A DNA stretch of 34,793 nucleotides from Thamnocephalis sphaerospora. Taxonomy: Eukaryota; Zoopagomycota; Zoopagomycetes; Zoopagales; Sigmoideomycetaceae. Positions 1 to 10,578 of this stretch are shown here, piece after piece. The notes below the pieces were generated by a model. That model made no database searches. It had not been told where the DNA came from and was given only the letters and a program-made list of their open reading frames with translations. The stretch is from positions 1 to 34,793 of the forward strand of contig KZ992528.1 in NCBI GenBank assembly GCA_003614735.1, in the 5' to 3' direction. The position numbers and the translations under genes were made by a program. Within the stretch, counting starts at the first letter, position 1. Each line of letters begins with the position of its first letter.

Positions 1-320
1 GGCATGTATCGCACCGGTTGGCGATACGCGCTTGCCTGTGGACGGAACAGCGTAAGTGTGGCAATGCGTCCGTAGAGTCCCAGCTCGGCCACCTGCTGCA
101 GTCCGTCGGCCGTCACGGTAAACACCTCCAGGCGCGTAGTGTGCCTATCGGCCACGCCCTCGGCGCGCTTAGCAGTCCGTCCAACGCCAGAGTCGACCAC
201 CTACGCCCGAGCAGCTTACCCTACAATGAGATTGATGTCATGCGGCCCTGTAAAGTTACCGCGCACGGCAAATCGCGTACTGGTCGCCGCGTGTGCCGTT
301 GCCACGTAGCTGTATGCCAT
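1..320 (-). CDS. DDB1: DDB1 orthologue, N-terminal part, cut by the window start
   Basis: DDB1 is the beta-propeller adaptor of CUL4 ubiquitin ligases and a UV-damage binding subunit in the nucleus. Two exons are visible: 320-220 and 144-1, with a 75-base intron at 145-219 (GTAAGC donor, CTAAG branch-like site, ATAG acceptor). About 81 codons can be read. The product starts MAYSYVATAH, followed by a GNFTGPHDINLIVG stretch and, after the splice, TRLEVFTVTADGL and ELGLYGRIA. These match the conserved start of the first DDB1 propeller in order and spacing. The ATG at 320 is chosen because it fits the family start; an in-frame ORF reaches 473, but its extra 51 residues have no family support. The rest of the roughly 1100-residue protein lies outside the window. 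SF3B3 and CPSF160 share the fold but fit this start less well. Confidence 0.9.
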
Positions 321-934
321 TGCGCTCTTGCTCTGTCGTCGAGTAGCGGGGTAATGCTGGTCAAAAGAGAATGGGAGGCGGACGTGGGTTGAGCGTGCGC
401 AAACGAGTGAATGTTGTTGCTGACGTTGGCGCAAGGTTCTAAAGTGAGTGCTACCTAATACTTGCTGACTCAAGGCAGAAAAAGCGTTGGCAAGTGCATT
501 ACACGGAGGGTCGGGATATTCTGTTCAAAGGCGTTGCACTGTACGTCCACATAAGGCAGCTTGTATGATGGTAGCAGTATCATCGCCGTAAGCACAGGAC
601 ATTCTCAACGCCTGGCAACTGGTATGGCTCAAAACACTGGTTTAGTTGGGTTGGCGGGTATTCGTCAGAGTGTCGTAATCAAACAGTAAAGCAAAGAATG
701 GCGGACAGGGCGAGTGGTGGCGGCAGGACGGGATAGCGTCAGCGCGCAGCGGTAAATGGCCGCTAAAGGTGGCAGGCTGCCGAGCGGCAAGCAGAGGCGA
801 CGTGGGGATGCGGCAAGGAGTGCACAAACAACGGAGAAGGAACGAAAAAGAGAGTAAGGATAGTGGCGGCGCAGACAACGCTCGCCGCAAACCGGCGCAC
901 ACGTTTACAGACATGGTCACGACTGCCGCAGCAT
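321..934. other. Spacer between DDB1 start and F-box gene end
   Basis: This spacer holds the upstream region of DDB1 and the 3' flank of the F-box gene, both on the minus strand. Short ORFs on both strands have no recognisable domain. I see no tRNA, repeat or clear TATA box. Confidence 0.6.
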
Positions 935-3586
935 CTAGATGGTGTCGCGCTCAAAGGGTAGCTCACCCGGGCGGACGACCACCAGGCCTGGTCGTGCCTG
1001 GTCGCAGTCGCGCAGACACGCTCGGCTGACGCCAGAGCAGCCGGCTACGCCCAGCCAGTGCAGCCGCGGAAGACGAGTGGCCGCGTCGCGCACGGCAATG
1101 TCGCCGACACCGCTGCAGTAGGCCACACCAAGCACGCGCAGATCGCGACAACCGTCCACCACCGCAATCACACCTGCATCTGTAATGCCACCGCAGGACG
1201 TCAGATCAAGCTTGCGCAGTCGCGGGCACCAGCGCGCAATCTCAGCACAGCCAAAGTCCGACACGGATGCATTCCAGGCGACGGACAGCTGCAGCAAGCG
1301 CGGGCAGTGCTTGGCAATCTTGGAGACGACAATATCGGTGCGACCACCACCAGCCAAATTCAGGTAGGTAAGATTGTGCAGCAGCGGAGCAAGGCGCTGA
1401 AGGTCGTAGTTGCGTGCACCCTTGCAGAAACCAAGGTCGAGCGCACGCAGCGAATGACGCAGATAGGGCGCGGCACGCGTCAACTGTCGCGACAGACCCG
1501 GCGCGCAGCGGTACTGCTCGTCCATGCGTGCCAAATTCAGTCGCCGCACAAGATGCGCACACGCGTTGGGTCGTGCCTGTCTGGAGGCCGATGTTGTGCT
1601 CGCCACCATGCTCACCGCCACATTCACCGGTTCCGATGATGGTGACGACAACAGCGGTGTGGTGCTACTGCTACTGCTGTTGTTGCTGTTGTCGTTGTCG
1701 CTGCTGCTGCTGTCGACCGCAGTGCTAGAGGCGAGTGCTACTGCCAATTGTGCTGTGGCAGTATCGACGCCCGCCAAGGGCGTTGGCATAGCTACGGTCT
1801 GTTCGTCTCCCGTGAGCGCAGTGTTGCCAGCCACGACCGTGTCCACCAGACGCTCAAACGCATGCAGCGTAATGAGCACGGGCGATCGCAGCATGGTGTG
1901 CGAGGCCAGCGCATGCCAGCGTCGTGACACAACCGCACACTGGCGCTGAACGCTGCACGGCAGATAGGAAAGAATCGTCAGCATCACTTCCACCGGACAC
2001 CGGTCAACGGGCGCCAGATGAAGCGTCGGCGTGGTCGTATTGGCGGTCGACGTGGCCGTGGTGGTGGCGGTTAACGTGGCATCTGCTTCTGCCGCGACAT
2101 ACTCCATCGTCACATCGCCATCACCGCCAAACTCTATAGCACGCACAGGGTCAGACTGGCACCTTGGCTCGTTACCGCCGTAAGCGTGGCACTCGGTGGC
2201 ATCCGCCCTGTCCTCAACGGGTGTGCCGCTGACGGCAGCGCCGCTGTCGCTGTCCAGTTCCATAAAGGTAGGAGACATGGTGGTGGCAAGGGCCAGCGGA
2301 GAGGGACGAGCGGTCACCGTGCCCGCGATGGATGCAAAGCCGATGCTTCCAAGTGTGGCATGATCCTCACGCGCAGAAGTAGTGCGAGCGGCCATCGTCA
2401 CTCCCGGCAGTCGCGGCTGCATATCGTGTGAATAGGCAAACGGATAGAGTGCCGGTGATGCGGGTGATAACAACGGTGAGGATGCATGTGAAGGCGACCG
2501 CTGTGCAGGTGACATGGCCGATGCGAGCGACGCGTTCGACGCGGAGCGCGATACACTGGGCGACGAAAGTGGATAGGGCGATCGTGGCAGGTCCTCAAAC
2601 ACGGGCGTGTGTGGTGTGGACGAGCCGTTGGCACTGTAGAGGGAAAAGGACATGGGCGATCCGCCCTGGTCTAGCGCAAAGTAGGTGGGCGACGGGCAGA
2701 GCGCGAATCGCTGTGGCGGCAGCTGCGTGGCGTGTGTAATGTCCAGCGGGCCGGGCACAAAGTGGATCGCGGGAGTGGAGGGACCGGCGGACGCCGGCGT
2801 AGGATTGATGGACGCGGCGCCCGCGCCGTTGTTGGCAGCACCGCCGCTGCTACTGCCGCTGCAGCTGTTGCCACTGCCGTTGCCACCGCTGCCGACGGTG
2901 CTGCTGCTGGCGGCCGACGAAGATGCGTCGACAAACTGTGATACTAGATGTGATGTGCTCACAGCCGGAAGCGCCATGCTGTGGCTACTGTTGTGTCCAG
3001 GCACGTGCGCCGAAGCAAGACTGCTACTGCTGCTACTGCCGGTAATGCAGACGCCCACGCCGTGGATCAACATGCCGTGGGCCGCGTCGCCATACAGGCG
3101 GTCTGCCGTGCTGGCGCTAGCCATGTCAGCGTCTGCGCTGACGGCCATTGAGGCGGCTATCCGCGCGGCGGCCGCATCGCGCTCGATGACGGTGCTGCTA
3201 CGTGTGGGCGGCCGCATCGCGCTGCTCATGCTGCCTAGACCAGTGGCCGACAGATCGTCCTGCGCATGAGTTGGTGCAACACCTGCGCCCGCCACGGCAG
3301 TCGCCTGTCCGGATGGCGCAGCCCCCGCGATGCCAGCGCCGGAAGACGAAGACGCGGCCGACGTTGACGACGCGGCCGTGGTGCTGGTGCCGGCATTGTC
3401 CAGCTCAAAGTCATCCTTGGTCTTTCGGCGCCGAGCCACGCGGCGCTCCAGCTCAAGACCCATGTCGGGCTGGCGGATGTTCTTTCGCGGGGCCAGCGCG
3501 CCTGGCTGTCCATTTCCGCCGGCACTGCTGGCCGTCGTGGCCGCCGACACGGTCTGCATCGAGCCTGCACTCCGGGCGTCCATCAT
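935..3586 (-). CDS. F-box/leucine-rich-repeat protein (AMN1/FBXL-like)
   Basis: Probable substrate receptor of an SCF ubiquitin ligase: the F-box would bind Skp1 and the LRRs a target. It is a single open frame of 883 residues, starting at tandem ATG codons 3586 and 3583. Residues 1 to about 520 are low complexity, rich in Ser, Ala, Thr and Gly. The F-box lies near 525-570 (CPVEVMLTILSYLP, then CAVVSRRWHALA). A Ser/Asn/Asp-rich spacer follows, then about six Cys-containing LRRs in residues 690-870, for example LRALDLGFC, LRKLDLTSCGGITDAGV and LRVLGVAYCSGV. The pattern is that of the GRR1/FBXL2/AMN1 class. The protein ends soon after the last repeat. The exact orthologue cannot be decided, since the N-terminal half is not conserved sequence. 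Confidence is high in the F-box and LRR call and low in the target. Confidence 0.9.
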   Translation of the reverse strand: MMDARSAGSMQTVSAATTASSAGGNGQPGALAPRKNIRQPDMGLELERRVARRRKTKDDFELDNAGTSTTAASSTSAASSSSGAGIAGAAPSGQATAVAGAGVAPTHAQDDLSATGLGSMSSAMRPPTRSSTVIERDAAAARIAASMAVSADADMASASTADRLYGDAAHGMLIHGVGVCITGSSSSSSLASAHVPGHNSSHSMALPAVSTSHLVSQFVDASSSAASSSTVGSGGNGSGNSCSGSSSGGAANNGAGAASINPTPASAGPSTPAIHFVPGPLDITHATQLPPQRFALCPSPTYFALDQGGSPMSFSLYSANGSSTPHTPVFEDLPRSPYPLSSPSVSRSASNASLASAMSPAQRSPSHASSPLLSPASPALYPFAYSHDMQPRLPGVTMAARTTSAREDHATLGSIGFASIAGTVTARPSPLALATTMSPTFMELDSDSGAAVSGTPVEDRADATECHAYGGNEPRCQSDPVRAIEFGGDGDVTMEYVAAEADATLTATTTATSTANTTTPTLHLAPVDRCPVEVMLTILSYLPCSVQRQCAVVSRRWHALASHTMLRSPVLITLHAFERLVDTVVAGNTALTGDEQTVAMPTPLAGVDTATAQLAVALASSTAVDSSSSDNDNSNNSSSSSTTPLLSSPSSEPVNVAVSMVASTTSASRQARPNACAHLVRRLNLARMDEQYRCAPGLSRQLTRAAPYLRHSLRALDLGFCKGARNYDLQRLAPLLHNLTYLNLAGGGRTDIVVSKIAKHCPRLLQLSVAWNASVSDFGCAEIARWCPRLRKLDLTSCGGITDAGVIAVVDGCRDLRVLGVAYCSGVGDIAVRDAATRLPRLHWLGVAGCSGVSRACLRDCDQARPGLVVVRPGELPFERDTI
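1662..1715. repeat. Imperfect CTG/TTG trinucleotide tract inside the F-box gene
   Basis: The tract encodes, on the minus strand, a run of Ser, Asp and Asn residues in the linker between F-box and LRRs. The codon mixture (AGC, AAC, GAC, AGT) suggests an aged microsatellite held in frame. Confidence 0.8.
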
Positions 3587-3603
3587 GGCTTTCTATATGT
3601 GAC

Positions 3604-3640
3604 TGTGTGTGTGCACCCGTGTGTGTGTGGGTGTGGGTGT
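3604..3640. repeat. GT-rich microsatellite
   Basis: Interrupted runs of GT lie just upstream of the F-box gene start codon, probably in its 5' leader. Confidence 0.8.
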
Positions 3641-4902
3641 GACTGCGCGGATCGACGCGGCGTAGACGGTCGGACAGGGTAAAAGGCGCGTATCTACGCA
3701 AGAAGCCAGGTCGACGCAGCGGTCAGCGGAGGACGGACAAGAGCGAATGCGCTGGGCAGGATTCCAAAGGCGAAACAAGTGCCACGGAGTCGTTGCCGGT
3801 ATGCATACACGCACATCTACCCCCACGCCCTACGCTCTCGCCAGCCCACGCATATAGGCCGCACTCTTTCAACGACGGAGCGATTCCACTGCAACGCATA
3901 TATGCATAGCTCGTCACACGGCAGGTCGCGCACCCACACGCACCCACACGGGCTGCTCGCTGTGAATAGTCTGGGGCGCTGCAGTTGCACTCGCTGCCAC
4001 GCAGGCCACCGGGCCCAGTACCCAAGGCGTGCTGGACAGAGCGCATCCACCGGCCATGACGCACCCGAAAAGGGGCGTGCCCAGGTGTCGCCCCTTTGTG
4101 CCAGCGCACTAGACGCATGCATACACGCATGGCGTGGTGCGGACCACACATCACTTACCACTCGCGCCAGAGCAAATGAAAAGAGGCGGGTAAAGCGTGA
4201 ACAAAGTGAGCGTATGCTAAAGCAGCATACGCAACAGCAAGGAGGTGATGAACTGTAGACGCGTAGGCGGCCTGTAACAGCCGAATCCCAGTGGCGGCAC
4301 AGTAAGAGTGAATGAAGCAGGACGGAGCAGACTGGAAAATGGTGCAAGACGGCAGGAAAGCAGTAACGTAAAAATGCCCTCGCACGAGTGAGGGCGGTGG
4401 GAACGACGCTCTCACACACCCGCACACACTCACGCACGGGAAGCGCGGGATGCGAATGTGAACTGGCACACACGCACGCACTCGCAGCGAAAAAGAGGAT
4501 GGACCAAGGCTGGCGAGTAATTGCTGGCAAGGCAGTAAAAGGAGGCGAGTGTGCGGGGCAAATGCAAAGGGAAAACGAGGGCAAGGGAAGAGGACGGCAA
4601 AAGACGCCGGAACAGACGGGCGGGTGGGACGAGACGCCGCAGTGTGAGCCAGCAGCAAGCGAGACAAGACGCCGTCGTGGCGATAGTGGTTTGAGCAGAA
4701 AGAGAAATGGCAGGCGGGACCGTTCACGACGTGGTTAAAAAGGCAGACAGGCAGACAGAACAGCGAAAAGCAACCTCGACCAAAGAGGCAGAGAGTGAGG
4801 AAGGCACCGGCAGAATCCAAGGTTGTCGAGAACGGAGACAGAGCGAAACGAATCGCCAGTCTCCAGACCGATATGGCCAGAGAGAGCAAGTCCGCTCACA
4901 CA

Positions 4903-4919
4903 GTGTGTGTGTGTGTGTG
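4903..4919. repeat. GT dinucleotide microsatellite
   Basis: About eight uninterrupted GT units sit within the purine-rich spacer. Confidence 0.8.
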
Positions 4920-5329
4920 GATGCGAGAACAGTGTTTGACCGTCAGAGACAGCGTAAGAGCGCATGCATGTAGAAAAGGGGGCGCCTCTATTCAAACAAC
5001 AGTCCGCCGACTTACCCGACGTAGACGGCAGCCACGCGTGCACTCTGTTGATGCCGGCGGAAAGGGAGCAGGCCAGGCCAGGCGCCAGAGCGTAGGCGAG
5101 TGGGCGACACGAGCGTGGTCGACGCGCGAAAAGCAAGCGTGCCAGCGAGGAAAGAGCAAGCAAGCGAGAAAGAGAGAAGCAAGGACAAGGCGTAGGAAAC
5201 GGGGCCGGATGGGACACGCGGGGCAGCAAGTAGGAGAAGAAGGATGGTCGCAAGGCCGATCCAACCGCCACGCCGTCCAGGAGGCAGCCAGGGAACACGA
5301 ACAATATTGCCTGGGCAAGGAGAGGCAAC

Positions 5330-5359
<30 letters not shown>
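5330..5359. repeat. TAG trinucleotide microsatellite
   Basis: About ten uninterrupted copies of the three-base unit lie about 320 bases upstream of the quinone oxidoreductase start. In-frame TAG on one strand argues that the tract is not coding on the plus strand in that frame. Confidence 0.9.
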
Positions 5360-5360
<1 letters not shown>

Positions 5361-5679
5361 ATAGTGGCCATCGTGATAGCAGCAGAGAGGACGACCGAGT
5401 GCGCAGCAAGGGCCGCAGCACAATGCCAGTCCAAGCAGATGATGGCGCCGGTCGGGTCGTCCAGCCGCATGCTCCATCTGTGCACTGCGCTTTGCGAGTA
5501 GGCGGTCAGCAAGGACACTGCCATGGCGCGGGTGCGATCCAGTGCCAGTGACCGGCTGCTCGGCAAAAACGGTGATGCTTGCCGGCCGTTGGGTGTGTTT
5601 CTTGTTCGCGTGCATGCGCACTGCGCACACCTGCCCTGTTCATTCTGCCTGCACTTGCATATCCCCATTCTGCCGCACC

Positions 5680-6959
5680 ATGAAAGCAATCTACCTGGAC
5701 AAGCTAGTGGCGTCACCCGACGAACTGCGCGTGCGTGACGCGCCAGAGCCTACGCTGGCTCCTGGCCAGGTGCTCGTGGAGGTGTTTGCCGTGGGCGCAA
5801 ATCTCTTTGACATTCTTATGGTAGGCTTCGGCAGCATGTCACCATGGCGCAATGCCACTCACGTGTCTGCATCACGCTGCATATCCTACAGGTCCAGGGC
5901 AAATATCAGATCAAGCCCAAGCTGCCATTTGCTCCGGGCAGCGAGGTAAGCATGCGGGATAGTCGACGTGTCCACAGCGCCGCTGACACGTGCTGCTTAC
6001 GTCGCATCGATGAGTTTGCGGGTGTGGTGTTGCGAGTGCATCCGGACGTCACTCGCTTCCGTGTGGGCGATCGCATCTTTGGCGCGGCCTCCTACGGCTG
6101 CTATGCGGAACGCGCGGCAGTTGACGCTGACCGGTGCCTGCCCGTGCCTGGCAACTTGTCCTTTGACGAGGCCTGCGGTCTTTACATCACCTGGCCGACC
6201 AGCTATGCGGCGCTAAAACTGCGGGCCAAACTGCAGCCGGGTATGTGCGCGTGCGCATGCGTGCGGTGTAGAAACGCTTGCTCATGCATGGCCAGCAGGC
6301 GAAACATGTCTGGTGCACGCAGCGGCTGGCGGGGTTGGACTGGCCGCGGTGCAGCTGGCAAAGGTAGGCGTGCCGCTTGGGGCATACGCTAGCGCCCACA
6401 GACCGCTGACCCACCATGCTCCTTGGCATATGCTATGCAGGCACTTGGCGCCACTGTGATTGCCACCGCTGGCTCCGAGGAGAAGCTGGAGGTGGCACGC
6501 CGGTACGGTGCCGATCATGTGGTCAACTATCGCGATCCAGAGTGGCCCAAGCAAGTGCGTGCGCTGACGCCCAAGGGACGTGGCGTGGATGTCGTCTATG
6601 ATCCTGTGGGTCTGCTGTCCTCGTCGCTCTCGTGCGTTGCCTGGTCCGCGCGCCTGATAGTGATTGGCTTTGCCGCGGGCCAGATCGAAAAGATCCCTGC
6701 CAACCGCATTCTCCTCAAAAATGCCTCACTGATCGGTCTGTTCTGGGGAGCCTACGAGAAGAACGAGCCCAAGGTGTTTTTCGGCATCTGGAACGAGCTG
6801 CTGCCGCTGTTCGAGTCGGGTCGGGTTCGTCCTGTGCTCTACAATCAGCGCTTCATCGGTCTCGAGACCATGCCGGCTGCGTTGGCGGCAATTGCCGGTC
6901 GTCAGTCCCATGGCAAGGTGGTGGTGACGGTTCGCAAGGAAGATCGCGGTCGTCTCTGA
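5680..6959 (+). CDS. Zeta-crystallin-type quinone oxidoreductase (MDR superfamily)
   Basis: Probable NADPH-dependent quinone or enone reductase of the medium-chain dehydrogenase family, cytosolic or mitochondrial. Five exons: 5680-5820, 5892-5945, 6015-6240, 6299-6363 and 6441-6959, giving 334 residues, normal for the family. All introns are GT-AG, 58 to 77 bases. The start MKAIYLDKL is the usual family start. Exon 1 ends in NLFDILM and exon 2 continues VQGKYQIKPKLPFAPGSE, a family hallmark that supports the splice. VGDRIFGAASYGCYAE and SYAALKLRA follow. The Rossmann segment is near residues 143-160 (AAAGGVGLAAVQLAK) and is followed by ALGATVIATAGSEEKL and GADHVVNYRD. No catalytic or structural zinc ligands are visible, as expected for the zeta-crystallin/QOR branch. 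Family call is very secure; substrate is not known. Confidence 0.95.
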
Positions 6960-7833
6960 GCACCCAGCATGTTTGCATGCGCTGCCATTCGCTTCTCGCG
7001 GGTCAGCATGGCCCGTGAATAAAGCAAATTCATGATACGCTTCTGCATGCCTGCTACAGCTATGTGGCCACATGCGGCAGGCCGCTTGTCCAGAGCATCT
7101 ACGACGTCAGGCGCGTTTCAGCTTGCGTTGCACATGCACATCACCTGCATCAACTGTTTTAGCCACTGTAGCCCTGCTTCCTTCCGTAGTGAGGAGGCAA
7201 GCAAGCGGGTGATCGCTGGCCATCATTACCGTGCTGCCCCGTATAGGAACAACTGAAACGCTGCATGCGGGTTTCACGACAGTTGTAAGCACACACACAC
7301 ACCGCACAGCAGCGCATGCATGTAGACGCGCGGGCGGTAACAGTCTAGGCAGGAGCGCGGTGTCGCAGGCACGGCGGTGCAAAGATGCTGCGGCAGCATG
7401 GCGCGCTTCGGCCATAAAACAAGCGATGCGCGTACACCCAGAGACCTTTCCACCGTGTCCTTGCCCACCTCTCCATCTTTGATTGCTTAGCTCGCCTGGC
7501 GCGTGCATTATCTCGTTCACTCTCGCTTTCTATCCGTCGCTGGTCGGCGGTGCTGTTTCTACTCGCACTTATCCTCGCCTAGCCATTCCTGCCTCTCTCT
7601 CTCTCTGGCTGGTTTGCTCCATTGCTATCCTGCGCACCCATCGCTATCCATCTAGTGCGCGTGTATTTTTGCCGATTGTGCAGAACCGACTGCGTTGTCC
7701 CTATCTCCGCCCGCTCTTTACCCTCTCGGTACGCGTAGAACACGCTGCGTACCTGCTTTCTCCTTGTTGTTTCTGCATTGCTGACTGTTGAGCGGTCGAG
7801 CAGGCATTCCTATCCCACTTATCCTTTGAATCC
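6960..7833. promoter_or_regulatory. Spacer: 3' flank of the oxidoreductase and leader of the secreted protein gene
   Basis: The first part holds a polyadenylation signal. A CA run lies near 7288-7302. A 16-base string at 7311-7326 also occurs at 4959-4974. From about 7440 the plus strand becomes pyrimidine-rich, with a CT run near 7592-7604, which looks like a leader or promoter of the next gene. The small ORFs show no domain. Confidence 0.5.
7018..7023 (+). terminator. AATAAA polyadenylation signal of the oxidoreductase gene
   Basis: A canonical AATAAA lies 59 bases after the stop codon, in the right place and strand. Confidence 0.65.
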
Positions 7834-9941
7834 ATGGTTGGCAATATGCGCCTGTGTATTTGGACAGTTTGTGCAGTGGCATTGCCAATGCTGCTGGCAT
7901 CGCAAGCGTCTCAGCCGGCAGCAGCGATGGCAGTCCGTGGTCATCGCCGCAGCATGGCTGATCGCATTGTAGACTTGTATCGTCGTGAAAACGAGGAAGG
8001 TCAGCCTATTCCTGGTGGTAAGTATATACCATGTTTGCATGCAGGTTCAAGCGAGCACTGCTAACCGTGCCTTTCTACAGTAACGCAAAAGGACTTTTAC
8101 TCTGATGGTTCGCCGGCGCCAGTGCTAGAGCTGCCGCCAGACTACCACGCCTCCGCTGCCGAGTCGGAGGCCGGCAGCACAAGCACGCCGGATGCTACAA
8201 AGGAAACAGCTGTCACGGCCAGTGATGCGGCGCAGACGTCAAGCACCAGCACCACATCCACGACGAGCACGCCCACTTCGACGTATGAGGCGTCGCCATC
8301 CGACACGCCTAGCGCCACAGCGACATCGGCTGCGCAGTCCAGCGTGCCCAATACGGCCGCCACGACGTCGGCGGTGCCGAGTGGCACAGAGTCTGTTACG
8401 CCCTCCAGCACGCAAACCACCGCGTCGCCATCGTCAACGAGCAGCACGGCAGTGCCGACGGCTCCTCCGGCTGCTTCGGCGGCTACTACGGCACAGCCTG
8501 CGCCCACTACCGTCTCGGTCCCGGGTGTTGGTGACTTGCATCTGTACAATCCGGCAGGTGCCCAGCAGCAAGGCCCAGTCAGCATTGCTCCTCATCAGCC
8601 GATCGTCTTTCTGTTTGGAAAGCCGGGTGGCAATACGGTAAGCGGTCAGCTTTACTACGCCAGCCAGCCAATTGTTCTGCAGCCGCCGACTACCACCGCT
8701 AGCCCTTCAACTGCGCCGTCTGCTTTGCCAGCACCCTCTTCCTTGAGCACCACGGCCCAGCCGACTCAGACACCGCTGAACAGCACACCAGTTCCATCGA
8801 CCACGACGACTACCACGACGGCGCCAGCGGCTACCACTACAGCCAGCACGACCAGCATGACCAGCACGACCAGCACCACGGCAGCGGCTACTACTACTAC
8901 TACGGCTGCAACCACCACCACCACCACCACCACAGCCACTGCCCCGACCACAACTGAGCTAGTTGCTGACTCAATTTTGCCATACCAGAATATGATCAAC
9001 CCGGCCGACCTCCCGCCGCCACCGCCAGCTCCGTCCACCACTGCGAGTGCCACCGCCACCGCGCCCGCCTCAACCTCAACAACTGCGCCTGCCGAGACCG
9101 CTGCACCTACTACATCGAGTGCGCCGACAGAGACCACGCCATCCAGTACGGCTGTCGATCCTGTTGCTGCCGCTGAACCGACATACAGTCCTACAAGCGA
9201 CTCAAATCCCGAAGATCCCATGGCCACGGTTGCACCAGTGCAGCCAACGGCAGAGACTGTCGATGAGGGAAATCCGGTAGGTAGTCGCAATGCTGCAAAC
9301 CTGTGAATAGGATGCACCGGCAAAAACACCTACTAACCACAACACGTCGCACTAGTAAACAGAGTCAGGCCATCGATGACAATGCGCAAACTCAGACGTT
9401 GGCACGGCTGATCCGCCGGAAGGGCATAACATACAGCGAAGCGCTCAACTCGACCCGCTATCAGATAGACAATCTTTCTATGCACAGCACAGTTTCTGAG
9501 GCAGATATGTTTCGGCAGTCCAGCGTTGGAATGGACCGCTCACCGGGTTACGACATCACCAACGACATTCAAGACCCGTCCAAAGCCAATCTATTTCCCT
9601 CGGAAACACCACAGACTGGTGCACCCGCCTACAATAGCACCGGCAACGGCACCGCCTACGGCAACGTGTCGATGAATGCCAACAACACGGCAGCCGGCTA
9701 TGCTACAAAAAGCGAAAACACCGTTCTTGTGGATGTCAACGCAGAAAAAGACGCCATCGCGAAAGCGGTCGACGGTGCGTACATTGCGGCTGACCAAGCG
9801 CTGCCCACCGAGCACATGCGCCGACACGTACCAGAGCTGCCAATGCCCCCGCCCCCTTCCATCCCCTCCACGTCGCCGCCGCCTCAGTTGCAGCGGCGGC
9901 GCCGGCGGCGTTATCGGCAGCCACGCCACGCCATGCCCTAA
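7834..9941 (+). CDS. Secreted Ser/Thr-rich mucin-like protein, unknown function
   Basis: Three exons: 7834-8017, 8081-9276 and 9363-9941, giving 652 residues. The introns have CTAAC branch-like sites and CAG acceptors; the second skips a nearby TAG that would give a stop. Residues 1 to about 32 form a signal peptide (charged start, then CIWTVCAVALPMLL, then small residues). A short conserved-looking part follows, then about 380 residues of Thr, Ser, Ala and Pro with pure Thr runs, expected to be heavily O-glycosylated. After the second intron the protein changes character: less Thr-rich, with several N-glycosylation sequons in residues 550-600. It ends in a Pro-rich piece, a run of six Arg and a short tail. 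No GPI signal or TM helix is seen at the end. A cell-wall or adhesive surface role is inference only. A 66-base in-frame GT-AG stretch near 9829-9894 could be a further intron. Confidence 0.75.
8888..8934. repeat. ACT/ACC trinucleotide tract coding for polythreonine
   Basis: Runs of ACT and then ACC codons encode threonine blocks in the mucin-like region of the secreted protein. Such a tract is prone to length change between strains. Confidence 0.85.
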
Positions 9942-10578
9942 CCTTGTCATCGCCTCACTCGACTCCAATCTTGTTACGAATAATGAACATGCCCGTTGTG
10001 ATAGCTGCTACATACCAAGTGTACTTTTGGAGTGCTTTATACGGCAATGTTGCATGCTCAGGCTAAAAAGCTGCGAAATGATTTGAAACGTACGTATGCT
10101 ACGGCCGACTTGAAGCGCTAGACATGGCAAGCTATCGTAGTTCCACTGAATGAGCGCATTTTAGGAGCGAATCTCGACATCTCAACAACTCACCGCAAAG
10201 TCGTCGACATTGCACCATTTTTGGGCTACGAGTATCAATGGCAGCCTTGTATCCTATCCTACACAATATAGTCTTCACCCATCATACCATCAGCGGCCAA
10301 AGCTAGAAAAGCACCTAGGCCTTCTCGTTGTATACATCTTGTAAACCTGCAGCAGCTGTACAGCGATAATATTCGAAAACGCGCACATTGCTGATCAACA
10401 GTTTGCATAGATGCCCAAGCACGATAATGTACGTCCACAATGAATTTTAATTCAGCATCACGAGACGAGCACAGTGGGATTGGAAATTGAAACTAGAGAA
10501 CGCGGTAAAGACAATAGTCGACCGGAAAACGTCGTAGAAATCAAAAAAAAAGATCACCAAAAGGCGACTGTATCACTC
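9942..10578. other. Convergent spacer, secreted-protein gene and ABC transporter gene
   Basis: This is the 3' flank of two convergent genes. It is more AT-rich than its surroundings, as expected for 3' UTRs and poly(A) sites. No canonical plus-strand AATAAA follows the secreted-protein gene. I see no gene here. Confidence 0.6.

Larger units (their letters stand above)
3587..5679. promoter_or_regulatory. Long divergent upstream region of the F-box and quinone oxidoreductase genes
   Basis: This 2.1 kb region has no supported gene. The plus strand is strongly purine-rich from about 4480 to 5250, so it is pyrimidine-rich in the sense of the F-box gene. It contains GT runs (3604-3640, 4903-4919), CA-rich stretches near 4400-4470 and a TAG tract near 5330. 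Several long minus-strand ORFs here translate to Cys/Ser/Leu/Arg-rich low-complexity protein and are taken as by-products of base skew. It probably holds two promoters and long 5' leaders. Confidence 0.55.

Noticed and set aside
1058-3269. Plus-strand frames of 141 to 194 codons within the F-box gene
   Set aside because: They are antisense shadows of a clearly coding frame and contain Cys- or Leu-homopolymers from the reverse of Ser codon runs.
3817-5716. Four or more long minus-strand frames (228 to 255 codons) in the spacer
   Set aside because: They overlap in different frames, are Ser/Leu/Cys/Arg-rich low complexity, and arise from pyrimidine-rich sequence including GT and TAG tracts.
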